A stretch of DNA of 64,000 nt, taken from NCBI GenBank assembly GCA_021234155.1, contig JAJEKV010000071.1:3968483-4032482 (forward strand), written 5' to 3'. Below are positions 11,286 through 22,400 of this stretch, piece by piece (positions within the stretch are counted from its first letter, which is position 1; every line of letters begins with the position of its first letter). The translations under genes and the position numbers were made by a program. This stretch comes from Isoetes taiwanensis (Eukaryota; Streptophyta; Lycopodiopsida; Isoetales; Isoetaceae). Below the pieces are notes generated by a model. It ran no database searches and was not told the DNA's origin. It saw nothing but the letters and a program-made list of their open reading frames with translations.

Positions 11286-14200
11286 GACCTGTTTTGTAGG
11301 ATGGAAACACTACAGTCATTCTACTTGTTGGGGAAGAAAGTGGTTGAAGGCAGAGTGCACAACTTCATGCACCACCACAACGTTCCCGTGCCAGAGGATT
11401 TGATAGTAGTTTCTGTTGTAGTTGTGTTGGATGGGCAGATACCACTTCCGTTTCCCGAACCGGAAGTGGACAAGCTGAGGCGAAGCTATTGGTAGCTTTG
11501 TTCTTTGGTGCAAAAGCGACGTGAAGAATGACGTCGATGCAGCACCCGATGTCTGCACACCACCTGGTCAGATCAAACGGATAAATTGGCAAGTCAGAGA
11601 AAATGGTAGTGTAGAAAACAGTAAACCAAGTGAAGTGCAGAGATCAACTAGTGGAGAAGACATGCACGTTACTGCATGAGTGCTGCAATATGCCTTATGC
11701 TTCAGGTGTCATCGTCTTCGCAGATCCAAACGATGATGTGTCTGACATGAAGCTGGATGAAGACTCGATAGGGGTTTCTATTATGAACCTGTTGCCCATG
11801 CCCATGCGTTGTCAGGCTTGTGCAGAAATGCCGCAGGTGCATGATTTGGTGAGATTGCCAATAGCATTGGTTCTAGTAGACAGTGTTCCAGTTTCAAGTC
11901 TAGTTTCGGCCGTGAAGGAGATAGAGCTCGAGAAAGAACCTTATGCTATCAGGCCGGAGGTTGGAATACCAAAAAAAAAGACAATACCACATGGTAAACA
12001 GGAGGGCCAGACCACGCTCCGCCCTAAACAAATGTGAAAGAAAAACCACAACTGACGCTATCTTGCAGTTCAGGTCCTCGCTCTGCTGCTTGAAGAGATG
12101 TTGTGCTAATTTCACATTTAAAGAGGTAGCCTGCATGAGGACCTTTTACTGGAACATGAAAAGCTCAGAACGCACAACTTTTGCTTTCAATATGCTAGAT
12201 CTTTGCTCAGAGAATGGAACTGTCACAAAGCTAATGCTGAACAACAAGCAAGTCTGCGTGAAGGCATGGCATAGTGCTTATGGTATACCCATTTCTACAT
12301 TTTACAAATGGAGGAAGCTATTTTTGAGTGGCCACAGGATTGCGGAGCATGGAAACTCCGGATCTAAGAAGACAAGATCGCATACACTGGCCGGAACTGT
12401 TGTGCTGTCTATTTATATAGATGAAAATGCTGAGACTATGCCACACCGCTCAAAGGTTACGAGTGGAGGCACTAGAGAGAACGTGAAGAGATTACCTTCC
12501 ATCTTGACTAAAAAGGACATACATCAAGAGGTAGATATTACCGTGCACGAGATGACAGGAAAACATGTTTCTCCCTCGTCCTTCTTGTCAGCATGGAAGG
12601 AGAACCACTCAGAGGTAGCAATCGCTAAAAGGATAGCATTTTCTAAGTGTAATACCTACTAGAGATCCAAATGAAAGAAGGGAGCTTGCCGTAGAAAGGA
12701 AATCTCACATGACAGCTCAACTTTCATGCAGGAGTCTCTACTGGTCATGGAGAGCTTTGTCTCATCGATCTCCTGACATGCTTTAACCATTATACAATGA
12801 TAAGATGGATCAGAATAAGACCATGGTTCCTCGTCTAGAAAAGCTAGCAAAGTCTGTTTGGAGGGGTGAAGGATTGAAGATGAGTGTTACAGGTGCTCTC
12901 ATGCACGGGCATGGTGTAGGTGCCTTGGGCCACTTCTCACTGGACCTCTGGCCTGATGATTCGAATTTTCATGTGGGATCTTTAAATCATACCTTGAAAA
13001 CACTGGAGAATCAATCTGAGGACAATTGGGGACATTTGAGACATACAAATCATCCCGAAAGCTGCTGGGGTGGAGCAATTTTAAACACGGATGTCCTTAG
13101 GACAAAAATGGTAAATGGCACTAGGAATGATTTTCTGCCTCCTCCCAAGGGCCCTATGGTACCGAAGAAGTTGCCTAGGAGGCTTTACTTGCAGCTAGAC
13201 AATTGCTCAGGTCAAAACAAGAACAGGTATCTTTTCTCTTGTCATACTTGGTTTGGTTAGGTGTCTTCGATCAAGTGCAGCTGGGATTCATGATGGTTGG
13301 ACACACCCACGATGACATAGATGCCCTGTTTGGAAACTACTCTACTCTAATGAGAAGATCAGATGCATTGACTATTCCAGAGCTTATGCAGCTCTTCAGG
13401 CAGTGTAGTTCAAAGTCTCCTTCACCTTACCTTGTGTCAGAGGTTCCTAATTGGAAGGAATTCGTGAAAGGTTTTATCCCTGATAAGAAGGACCATTTAT
13501 GTGGTCATTTTGAACCTCTACTCTTCAAGTTCTGCATGAAGGATGGATGGCCACTAATGTTCTACAAGATGAGGACAAGAGTGGCTCCCTGAAAAGGGAA
13601 TCAGAATGAGGAAAGAGGATGCCCAAGGTTTACCTATGATTAGAGGGTCATCTAAGGTTAGATGTGACCATATGGGAGCTTGAAAGATATAGGTGCATTG
13701 AGAGCTTCTATTGCCAAGTACATGATGCACTGGGTAGCTATTTCTAGAGCTGGCAATAACTCATGGTCCAACACATATATGAATGAAGTTATTGACTACT
13801 GGTCCACCTTGTTGCGAAGTGCTTGGGGACGCTCAGCCCGCAGAGTCCGCTATTCAAGATTTTCGCCCAAACACTGGGCAAGACGATTGGAAGAACACAA
13901 AAACGTGTTGGTGGATCAACACATTGAAGCATCTCATTATGTAGGGCCTTTCTCGGGTAGACCCAAGAACCCAGTTGAAATATTCGACCCCTACCAAGAT
14001 GTCAAGAAAGGAATGCTCTTGCTGATCAGGCCACATGATAACTGCCCGACGTGGATGGCTTTTGCCGAAAAGGACCCAATAGAGGACCCTAATCTCCCTC
14101 ATTACGAAGAGGTGTTTGTCTCTTGGTTTGAGCCTGTTGCCAGAAAGGGAACCTCATATGCAATGCAGTATAGGGATTGCTGGAGCAAGAATTGGAGACC

Positions 14201-14360
14201 CAATCCTAATGACCCGTCACGCTACCAACATTTGAAAACAATAGACTATGGTTGGGCGGTAGAGACCAGGCCATTGTTAGTGGTGATCCCCAGTAGTGTG
14301 GGGACACAGTTGCAAGAATTAGTGGCTAAAGAAGCTAACGAGGATGATGAGAACTCTTGA
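11244..14360 (+). pseudogene. DUF7869-type transposase-like protein, decayed
   Basis: The best-preserved pieces are 11630-12037, 11943-12662, 12805-13260, 13203-13592 and 13680-14360. They use different frames that abut or overlap, so the gene is broken by small indels or has unrecognised introns. Landmarks in order are the Cys-rich segment with FYWNMKSSERTTFAFNML (12.15 kb) and GIPISTFYKWR, then DKMDQNKTMVPRLEK (12.8 kb) and MHGHGVGALGHFSLDLWPDD. LQLDNCSGQNKNRYLF follows at 13.2 kb, and FMMVGHTHDDIDALFG at 13.29 kb. These match the DUF7869 pattern, whose Asp-rich motifs look like an RNase H-fold nuclease. The C-terminal 226 residues (13680-14360) are intact. A premature stop lies near 12786, between SHRSPDML and DKMDQ. 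The strand is opposite to the ParB/methyltransferase-like gene. Confidence 0.75.
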
Positions 14361-14497
14361 GGTATGCATTGTTGTTTTACATAATTACTATATCATATAA
14401 ATATGCAAGGTACAATAGACTAGTTATTATTCATTACGTCTTGCATTTTTCATCTTAACACAAGAGCTCTTACACTATACAATGTTGAACAGATGAT

Positions 14498-14740
14498 TCA
14501 TTCATCATCAACAGCTGCAGGAGTGATCCCTGATATCTCATAGCTATTGCGCTCAGGAAGCCAAATGAGGTGGATCATAACACGAATTAGCCCAGGGCAA
14601 CGAATCTCAGTGCACATAGCTTTGGATCGAAGGTAGGGATCAAGAAGAATACCCCTGTCTAGGCAACCGACAAGATCATTGTAGCTCATTGAGCACTTGA
14701 TCGCCTCAATGTGGTGAACAGAAGAAGGTGAAAAATCCAT
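14498..14740 (-). CDS. Hypothetical 80-residue protein, copy A
   Basis: This intact ORF is paralogous to the one at 15472-15230. Shared landmarks are KCSMSYNDL, LDPYLRSKA, RVMIHLIWLP and a C-terminal VDDE. I do not recognise the family. It has no signal peptide, membrane span or known motif. A TATAAAA lies 43 bp upstream of the ATG, which would leave a very short leader. The pair sits just downstream of the DUF7869 gene on the opposite strand, so they could be accessory ORFs of that element or host genes. Confidence 0.55.
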   Translation of the reverse strand: MDFSPSSVHHIEAIKCSMSYNDLVGCLDRGILLDPYLRSKAMCTEIRCPGLIRVMIHLIWLPERNSYEISGITPAAVDDE

Positions 14741-14776
14741 GGGAGATGAATGACCTCTAGCCCCGAAGTGAGCTGC

Positions 14777-14783
14777 TTTTATA
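14777..14783 (-). promoter_or_regulatory. TATA box of 80-residue ORF A
   Basis: The minus strand reads CTATAAAAGCAGC around this site. The same context is conserved upstream of the second copy, as are ~60 bp farther upstream (TGTAGCGCCATTATTG on the plus strand). That supports a shared promoter duplicated with the gene. Confidence 0.6.
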
Positions 14784-15229
14784 GTGAAGTAAAATTATTG
14801 ATGTGAATTATTGGGGTAGACTGTAGCGCCATTATTGAGCGTATATAAGACTCATATATACGTACAAGTATAATGCATATTTTATATGGATATGTGTATC
14901 AAGTGAAAACATGCTTTGTGGATTTTACTAAGGTAAAAGTATTTGTGCTTGAGTAATTTAGGTATGATTGAAATTAGGGACTGCTTGCAAATAAAGTGGA
15001 GGTCGAAGAGCACAACCTTACACTATACTCAGGTATGATACATCAGATAATATTCATTGTGCTATTACATCCTTACATAGTTCATAGGTGCTCATATCAT
15101 TATTATATCCTTAACAAATACAGTAGTCATCACTGATAACATTGATTATGCTTATTACATCCTTACATACTATAGAAGTGCTCATATATCATTATTATAT
15201 CCTTGGCAGGTACACAAGTCTTCAACAAT

Positions 15230-15472
15230 TCACTCATCATCAACACCTGCTAAGGTGATGGCATTCAGCTCAAAGATCTCCTGATCAGGAAGCCAATAAA
15301 GGTGGACCACAACACGAGTGAGCTTTCTACAAGCACTCGCAGGACCATCTGCTTTGGACTGGAGCCATGGATCAAGATTAACACCATTTCTATAGCATTC
15401 ACACAGATCGTTGTAGCTCAAGTAGCACTTGAAGGATCGGATGTGCTCCGGACGAGGAGGCAAGGAAGTCAT
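15230..15472 (-). CDS. Hypothetical 80-residue protein, copy B
   Basis: This intact ORF is the second member of the pair. Conserved positions with copy A include FKCYLSYNDL, LDPWLQSKA, RVVVHLYWLPD and the VDDE end. Both copies are exactly 80 residues and differ at roughly half their positions without any indel in frame, which suggests selection on the protein. A TATAAAAA lies 34 bp upstream of the ATG. Function is unknown. Confidence 0.55.
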   Translation of the reverse strand: MTSLPPRPEHIRSFKCYLSYNDLCECYRNGVNLDPWLQSKADGPASACRKLTRVVVHLYWLPDQEIFELNAITLAGVDDE

Positions 15473-15498
15473 GCAAGATGAATGACCGGATGGAGCTG

Positions 15499-15506
15499 TT
15501 TTTATA
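15499..15506 (-). promoter_or_regulatory. TATA box of 80-residue ORF B
   Basis: The minus strand reads CTATAAAAACAGC, matching the copy A promoter. The upstream plus-strand stretch (AAAATTATTGATGTGAATTA, then TGTAGCGCCATTATTG) is nearly identical between the two copies, extending homology about 100 bp beyond the coding region. Confidence 0.6.
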
Positions 15507-15877
15507 GTGAACTAAAATTATTGATGTGAATTATTGGTGTAGATTGTAGCGCCATTATTGGGCTTGTACAAGTATCACGTACACGTACAAGTATAACACA
15601 TAATTTGTATGTATATGTGTATGTTAATGACCTCATGTATCTTGGGCTCGAGAACTAGGTGAAAATATTCGTGCTTGAGCAAATTAGGTGTGCTTAAAAT
15701 TCTCAAAATTGCGTTATTTTCTCCAATTAATGAACCATGCTTTTAACGTCAATGATTAGTATTAGAATTTGTATACTTAAGCGGCTGGAATAGACCACAT
15801 TATAAGGGGGCCTGCTAAGATGGAGTCCCTGTCAATGGAGACGGTAAAAATCACGGCGAATTGGCCACAGTTTGTTG

Positions 15878-16503
15878 CGCTACTAGAGGATGGGTCAGTT
15901 TGCAACGTATATCACGTCGCAAAAGTCGCGTACGTTCCCATGACATCGCACAAAATTTAAATAACGTCGCGGGTGGAACGTCCCACGTCGCGGTTGGAAC
16001 GTCTGGTTAGATGTCACAATGGTGTTCTATGTAGCACGACGTGCCACGTCGCAAATACGACGTTATTATAACGTGAGACGCCGCAACAGCAACATCTCAC
16101 TACGACTTAAAGTATAAATAGAGAATAAATACTAGTACGAGTCACCGGTGTGTTGATAAGGCCTCAGGTTTGTTAGGAAAGGTTACGGGTTTGATTCTAT
16201 GAAAAACATTTTGGGCACACTTATGATGTGTGTATTCATAACGTCAATGACGTTGCCATAACGCCGCATGTGAAACGTGTTTACAACGTAAAAATGATAT
16301 ATCGTGTACGTTTTTACAACGTTAATGACGTTTCCATAACGCCGCATGTGTGACAGCGATTTTGCGTTGCGACGAATCCACGGTGACGTCGTTTGCGACG
16401 CACGAGGATTGTTTTTAATGTTTGTGCATGCGACGTCTGATGTCATTGATATGTTGCTGGGATGTCGGTACTGACGTCGCAAATTGTCCATTTTGTAGTA
16501 GTG
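15878..16503. mobile_element. Non-autonomous CACTA (En/Spm)-type element, 626 bp
   Basis: The right end, read inward, is CACTACTACAAAATGG followed by ACAATTTGCGACGTC, the canonical plant CACTA terminus. The left end is a degenerate match, CGCTACTAGAGGATGG then GTCAGTTTGCAACG; about 21 of the first 30 positions agree. A 3 bp target duplication, TTG, flanks both sides (15875-15877 and 16504-16506), as expected for CACTA elements. The interior is packed with ACGTCGC and AACGT(C/T)AATGACGTT palindromes, typical of subterminal transposase sites. No transposase ORF is present. Confidence 0.85.
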
Positions 16504-16760
16504 TTGGCGAACTAGGTTTGCCTTGGTGGCAGCTTCTATTTCGGCATAATGTGAGCTCCTGCCTTGGTGATGGCAGGAGAAGTTTCGATCATTGGCACCA
16601 TGCCAGACCATGCCAGACTTTGGATTAGACCATGCAATGCATGGCCCTTTCATCCATCTATTGGCAGAATTCTTGACTTGGAAGTCATTCTACCCTTCAA
16701 ATGGAAGAGGGAATGAGATTATCAGAGATATTCCAGGCTGGACTATTGCATGGCGAGTTC

Positions 16761-17926
16761 TGTATATGACCAGGACCGGCGACGTCAACAAAAGACCGAA
16801 GAGGTGGTCGTCGATAGTAAGGACCGAAGCGGAGTACTGGAAGCTGTGAGAAAGTTACAAGAAGACGATAGTTGGGACCGGGCAAGCGGATCAAGCGAGA
16901 AGCGACCAAAGAAACAATAAAGGTCATGGGGTTGTCCATGGTGCAACAAGTTCATGTAACTTTAAAATATGTTTTAAAACAATAACAAGTTAGCTTAGTA
17001 AATATTCAAATAAATGTGCTTTGGACATGTGGCCAAAAGGCACTAGATTACGGTTAGGATTAAATGTTAGAAAACACAAAAAATAGATGTTGGAGATTAC
17101 TCCAACTTAGGATTGCCATGTTGGATGGCATAGATTAATTGTTTTAAGTTATAAAAAGAGAGAGAAACGTTGTATGAAGTTAGAGAAAATTTGGAATAGA
17201 AATTTGCTACGTTTCTCCCTTGCTTCGCATTGCTTTTGATGGCTATTGTGTAGCATGTTTCTTATGTTAATAATTAAAAAGTCAAGATTGTTAAATGCTA
17301 ACAACTAACAAAAGAAAAGGATAAAAATAGGGCAACGAATCGAACGAACAGGTATGACCTCTGTGTTGGGGCCGGAACCGCCTGCGTTTGCATCTGGCGC
17401 CCACTCCGACTGCTATTCCGATTGCCATTCCGCCATCTTCAGTATTTCCCAGACCCAGTAACCAGGTAAACTGTAAACTCTGCTGCTTTTTGTTGTTTCT
17501 TGAATTTACTTCTATCTTCAGAAAAGGGAATGGAAATGGAGTTTTCGGTGGTTATGCAAACCTAGTTATTCTCAGAGCAGCGAGATTAGAGCTATGATTG
17601 TGGTTATGCATTTGGAATGAGCATCAAGAAACTCCTCTGGTCATGTGAACGGAAATTATTTTATATCTGTGATTTCATATCTGGTGGTTATGTTGCGAAT
17701 CTAGCAATGCATTGTCAGCATTTCTTGTATATCTAGTCATGGAAATAATCATTGTGATGCATGTTCTGTGATGCAGACATGGATATGGATGAGCAAGGAG
17801 ACGTGAAGGGAACTATTAACTGGACAGACTTCCTGGGCAGCCCATTAACGGTAAGATAAACTTGCCTGGCTGTATTGTTTCTTGTGCAAAGCTGTTACTC
17901 CAGGGTGAGAGACTGGAGGGTTAACA
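16761..17926 (+). repeat. LTR1 of the gypsy array (1,166 bp)
   Basis: This LTR begins TGTATATGACC and ends TTAACA. It has a TATA box (TATAAAAA, 17150-17157) and a 35-codon upstream ORF (ATG 17354, stop 17459). It also has an intron-like segment with donor AG|GTAAAC at 17466 and acceptor ATGCAG at 17776. A short ORF starting at ATG 17779 runs to a second donor, ACG|GTAAGA, at 17851. The 3' part differs from the other LTRs (TGTATTGTTTCTTGTGCAAA). Confidence 0.9.
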
Positions 17927-17927
17927 T

Positions 17928-17944
17928 TGGTTCCGTTGCCGGGA
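17928..17944 (+). promoter_or_regulatory. Primer-binding site, unit 1
   Basis: TGGTTCCGTTGCCGGGA lies one base after the LTR end. It is close to the TGGCGCCGTTGCCGGGGA site, complementary to the 3' end of tRNA-Asp, used by many Athila/Tat-type plant elements. Confidence 0.75.
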
Positions 17945-18277
17945 CCAGTCTGTTTGATTGCTAGTTTCCTTTGAGATGAAATTTTGTTTTCCTTTTGCTG
18001 TTATCAAGAAAATTTCTGTCCAATGGACAATGCAAAGATTAAATTGTAAAGGAAATTGCTGTTCAATCCAGCTTACTTTGAGATAAATTTTTCTTTTGCT
18101 GTTGTAACGGAAATGGCTGTTCAATCCAGCCAATGGGAAATGCAAAGTTAATTGCTGTTCAGTCTAGCAAATGGAAAATGCAAATGTTAAGAACATGACA
18201 GCAGTTTTGATAATCCTTCTTGCCTGAAATCCTGTGATAATGCATAGTGTCTGCATTATGTTAAACGCAAGTGCTTG

Positions 18278-19400
18278 ATGTACAAGAGCCTTGCCGAGGA
18301 AAAAGAGAAAAGGCTTGAAAGGAGATTAAAACAAGAGTTAGAAAGAACAGAAAGGCGTGAACGTAGAGAGAAACAAAAGATTGAGGCTGCAAGACAGTCT
18401 GAGATATTACCTGATATCAAACCTTTGTTTGGTAATATGGCTACTTCTTCAAAAAATCATATTCCATATCCAAAATTTGGAGCTGGAAAATCCTCCGAAA
18501 CTCAAGCAATAACCCATGTCTATCAGTTTGAGGGAATAAGTTCCCTCAATAATCAGACTGATGATGCTGTCCGTATTACTTTGTTCCCTGCTACGTTGGA
18601 AGGAAAACCCGCAGACTGGATGTATAAGAACATGAGTAGTATTAGTAGTTGGGATGAGCTTAAGACGAGGTTTCTTAAGGCATACCAGACTACGCCTACT
18701 TATCATGAGCTCAAGGATGAGCTCAAGAATATTAAGATTAAAAACGAGGAGGATCCCTAAGTTTGCTCTGGGTAAGCCGCCTAGCCGCTGAACTGGATCC
18801 AAAGCCACATGAACTTGACATAGTTTCTTGGTATGTAGATGGATTCCCAGCTAGAGTTAAGCAACAATTAATTCTAGAGGCTCCAAAAACATTAGATCAA
18901 GCCATGGAAAGAGTTGTAGCAATACATGGAGTGTTGGGTTCTGAGAAAATTAGCAAACTTGAGAAAACAAAAACCGATGATAAGGAAGTGCAAAACATTC
19001 AAAGTAAATCGAATGCTATGGAAGAGAATCAAAAAGATTGCTCAAGGAGAAACTAAACGTAGTTACATTTGGTGTACACGCGTTGTAGTAGATCGTGCCA
19101 TTACGCTTAATGAATGCGTAACTAAGTTGGACACTAAGTTTTGTCACATATGTAAAATGAGCAATCATGATAATCTTTGATGCGTGTCGATTCAATGAAA
19201 AACAAAGAAAAAGGAAACAGACCAAACCTTTGCTGTTACTCCTCAAGGAAAAGATAAAAAGATTCTGCGGGATAATTCCTGTTGGAACTGTGGTGAGAAG
19301 GGCCACTTCTCGCGGGAATGTACACAGCCAAGGAAAGACCATAAAAATGGTAAAGCATCCACTAGTGAAGAAACTAAAGCCCGTGATGCCAGGATGGTAG
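18278..19400 (+). pseudogene. gag: gag, unit 1 (frame-broken)
   Basis: The capsid/nucleocapsid region starts MYKSLAEEKEKRLERRLKQE with a charged coiled-coil-like segment. A capsid core follows with TLFPATLEGKPADWMYKNM and WYVDGFPARVKQQLILEAP. Three CCHC zinc knuckles are expected, as seen intact in unit 2. In this copy the first is broken near 19080, the second loses its end near 19170, and the third (CWNCGEKGHFSREC) survives in another frame near 19280. Breaks near 18757, 19030-19175 and 19410 sit at or next to CAG/CTG sites in the sister copies. Confidence 0.85.
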
Positions 19401-19419
19401 GAGTGGACTATTCGCGCGT

Positions 19420-22400
19420 TTGTTCAGTCGCGGACTTCGGCAAAAAGCCAAAGAGCAAGGGATTGAAATCCCTAGTACTCAAAATAATGTATCGCAAACA
19501 AAGAAAAACCAATATCCCAACATAGATGAGGAGCGACGAATTTTTGCAAATGTTAGAGAGCAGCTGGAAGATGAATGCTCTAAGGGAGAAAACAATGACT
19601 TGAGTGAAAATCAAGCACATGACCTACAGACCCTTAAGGATAAGGTGTCTCAGTTGGTAATTCCCACGCCATTGAATCTCATTCTGAGTATGTGGCCTGA
19701 GTGTAAGGAATTTGGAAATGTGGAAATAGATGAGAATTGTAAATGGGGAAAGTTTAAGAGGGAAATTGGGAACATGACTGTTCCAGTTCCATTGTCCGCA
19801 TTGGGTAAATATTTTCCTCAACTGGGACTACCAAGTGGATACAGTAAAAACAGAAGTACAATTGCTACTTGGACAACTGAACCAACTGAAAAGCTCAATC
19901 CAGTAGTTCTTGTGAAAATGCATGGAATGGAAGTTCCAAAAGTTCCAGTTGATGGAGGTGCAGGAGTAAACATCATGACTAATGTTTTTAGGAAAAAACT
20001 TAAATTGCATGACTTACAAAAAGCACCATTCGATGTGAAAATGGCAGATCATCGAAAAGTGAAGCCTGTAGGTATGCTTAAAAACATTAGTTTCTCTATT
20101 GGGGATTTGGAGTTTGAACAGGATTTCATAGTCTTAGAGACAGATCCTAGAGCAATGGATTATCAACTGTTGCTCGGTAGACCCTGGCTTAGGGCCTCCA
20201 AGGCAGTCCATGATTGGTCAAGCAATACTCTGACTCTAACAAAACAAGGGAAAGAGGCTACGATCAATTTACTACGGACCGAAGTACACAACCATTCGCA
20301 AGAAGAAACATTGTTCTCCGATGAAGAAGATGAGGACATTGAGGAAGGTGTCATGGATGAAATTGTCGACGAAGATGATTTCTATGGCATTGATATCGAT
20401 TTCGAATGAATTGGATGAATTCCCGCTTTATGGTGGAAGAAACAAAAGAGTACCCTCAACATTTCGTGGAGGCAAAGTGGAGAAGGAAATTACTTTGGAA
20501 CCAACAAAAGCTCACAAGTTGGAAGATGGAAAACTTGTTCCATCTATAGGACTCCCGTGAGCTAACAAAGCGCTAAACTTAGGAACGTAAAAGAGCCCAA
20601 ATTAATCAAAATTGAGCTCACCTTCCACTGTTCTTTTACAACAAGCCACCCGACTTACTACGAGAGTTTATTGATATATTTGCTTGGAATTATAAGGACT
20701 TGCGAGGAATCCATCCCGACGTGGTGCAAATGAAAATACCCCTTATTCCTAATCGCAACACCTATATACCAAAGGGCATATAGGTTAAACCCTAACTATG
20801 CTGTAAAGTGTTAGGGAAGAAATTAAGAAGCTTCTACAAGTTGGATTCATCTATGAAGTGGAAATAAGTGAATGGGTGTCTCCTATTGTGATTGTAAAAA
20901 AGAAAAATGGCAAGCTTAGAGTTTGTGTCGATTTCCGAAAATTAAATGCTGTAACAGAAAAAGATCATTTCCCGTTACCCTTTACTGATCAGGTGTTAGA
21001 AAATGTAGCTGGCCATGAGTGCTATTCCTTCATGGATGGTTTCTCAGGCTACAACCAAGTGCAAATACATCCAAGTGATCAGCACAAAACTACGTTCATA
21101 ACACAATTTGGAACGTTTGCATATAAGGTCATGCCTTTTGGGTTAAGCAATGCTCCCTCCTGTTTTCAGAGAGTTATGCTCCAGGTATTCAAGGAATATA
21201 TTGGGGATTTCATGGAAATCTTTTTAGATGATTTCTCAGTGTTGTTGAATGGAGCAGTCATGTGGAAAAACTTAGAAAATCTTTCTTGCGGTGCCGACAA
21301 TATGGAGTATCATTAAATCCTGAAAAGTGTACATTCTTGGTTACACATGGTATACTGCTTGGTCATATTGTTTGTGAGAAAGGAATATTGACTGATCCTG
21401 AGAAAGTCAGTGTAATAATAAATATGCCACCACCAAAGAATGTCACTCAACTAAGAAGTTTCTTAGGGAAAGTTAACTATTATCGCAAATTTGTTAACCA
21501 AACTGGCCGAGATAGCGACCCTTTGGAAACAGACTTATCGGAAACAAGGAATTCAAATGGAATGAGGATTGTGACACAGCATTTGAGAAACTCAAACACA
21601 TTCTCGTCTCATCACCAATTCTGGTAACTCCAATATGGAACAAGGAATTTCATGTGCACACTGACGCCTCAAAAGTAGCAGTAGGCGCAGTACTCGCACA
21701 ACAACAACAAGGATCTACAGATCAATCCATACACTATGCTAGCAAGCAGTTGAACTCTACTGAGCAGAAGTATACAACAACTGAACGAGAAGCTTTGTCC
21801 ATGGTTTATGCTGTCCAAAAGTTCAGGCATTATCTTTTGGGAAACTATTTTCTATTTTATGTTGATCATCAGGCTCTTTTATATTTGATCAATAAACCAT
21901 GCGTGACCGGAAGAATTACCAGATGGTTATTAATTCTTCAAGAGTTCAACTTTAAGATAGTGTTGAGGCCTGGAAAAGCACATAGTGTGCCAGATCATTT
22001 GTCTAGACTTACCAATGGAGAAGGCCCTACGGGAATTAATGACGACATTCCTGATGCAAATGTGTATAGGGTCGTTGCTATACCTCCATGGTATGTAGGG
22101 ATTGCTGAGTATTTGACATCTGGTAAATTACCAAAGGATTTGGATGCTGCGGGAGAAAGAGACTTTATTAAGAAGGCAGCTCCCTACACGTTAATAGCTG
22201 GACAACTGTATAGAAAAGGAAAAGACCTAATATTGAGGAGATGTGTGTTGCCTCATGAGATCAATACTATCTTGGAAGAGGCCCATGAAGGAGTTTGTGG
22301 TGGGCACTTTTCGTCTGATTTAACTTCCAAGAAGATCTTACAAGCAGGGTATTGGTGGCCAACGCTATTTAAGAATGTATATACCTATGTTAAACGCTGT

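Noticed and set aside
17388-17597. 69-codon ORF in each LTR (MHLAPTPT in LTR1)
   Set aside because: It has no ATG start in LTR1, crosses the putative LTR splice donor, and repeats only because the LTR repeats.
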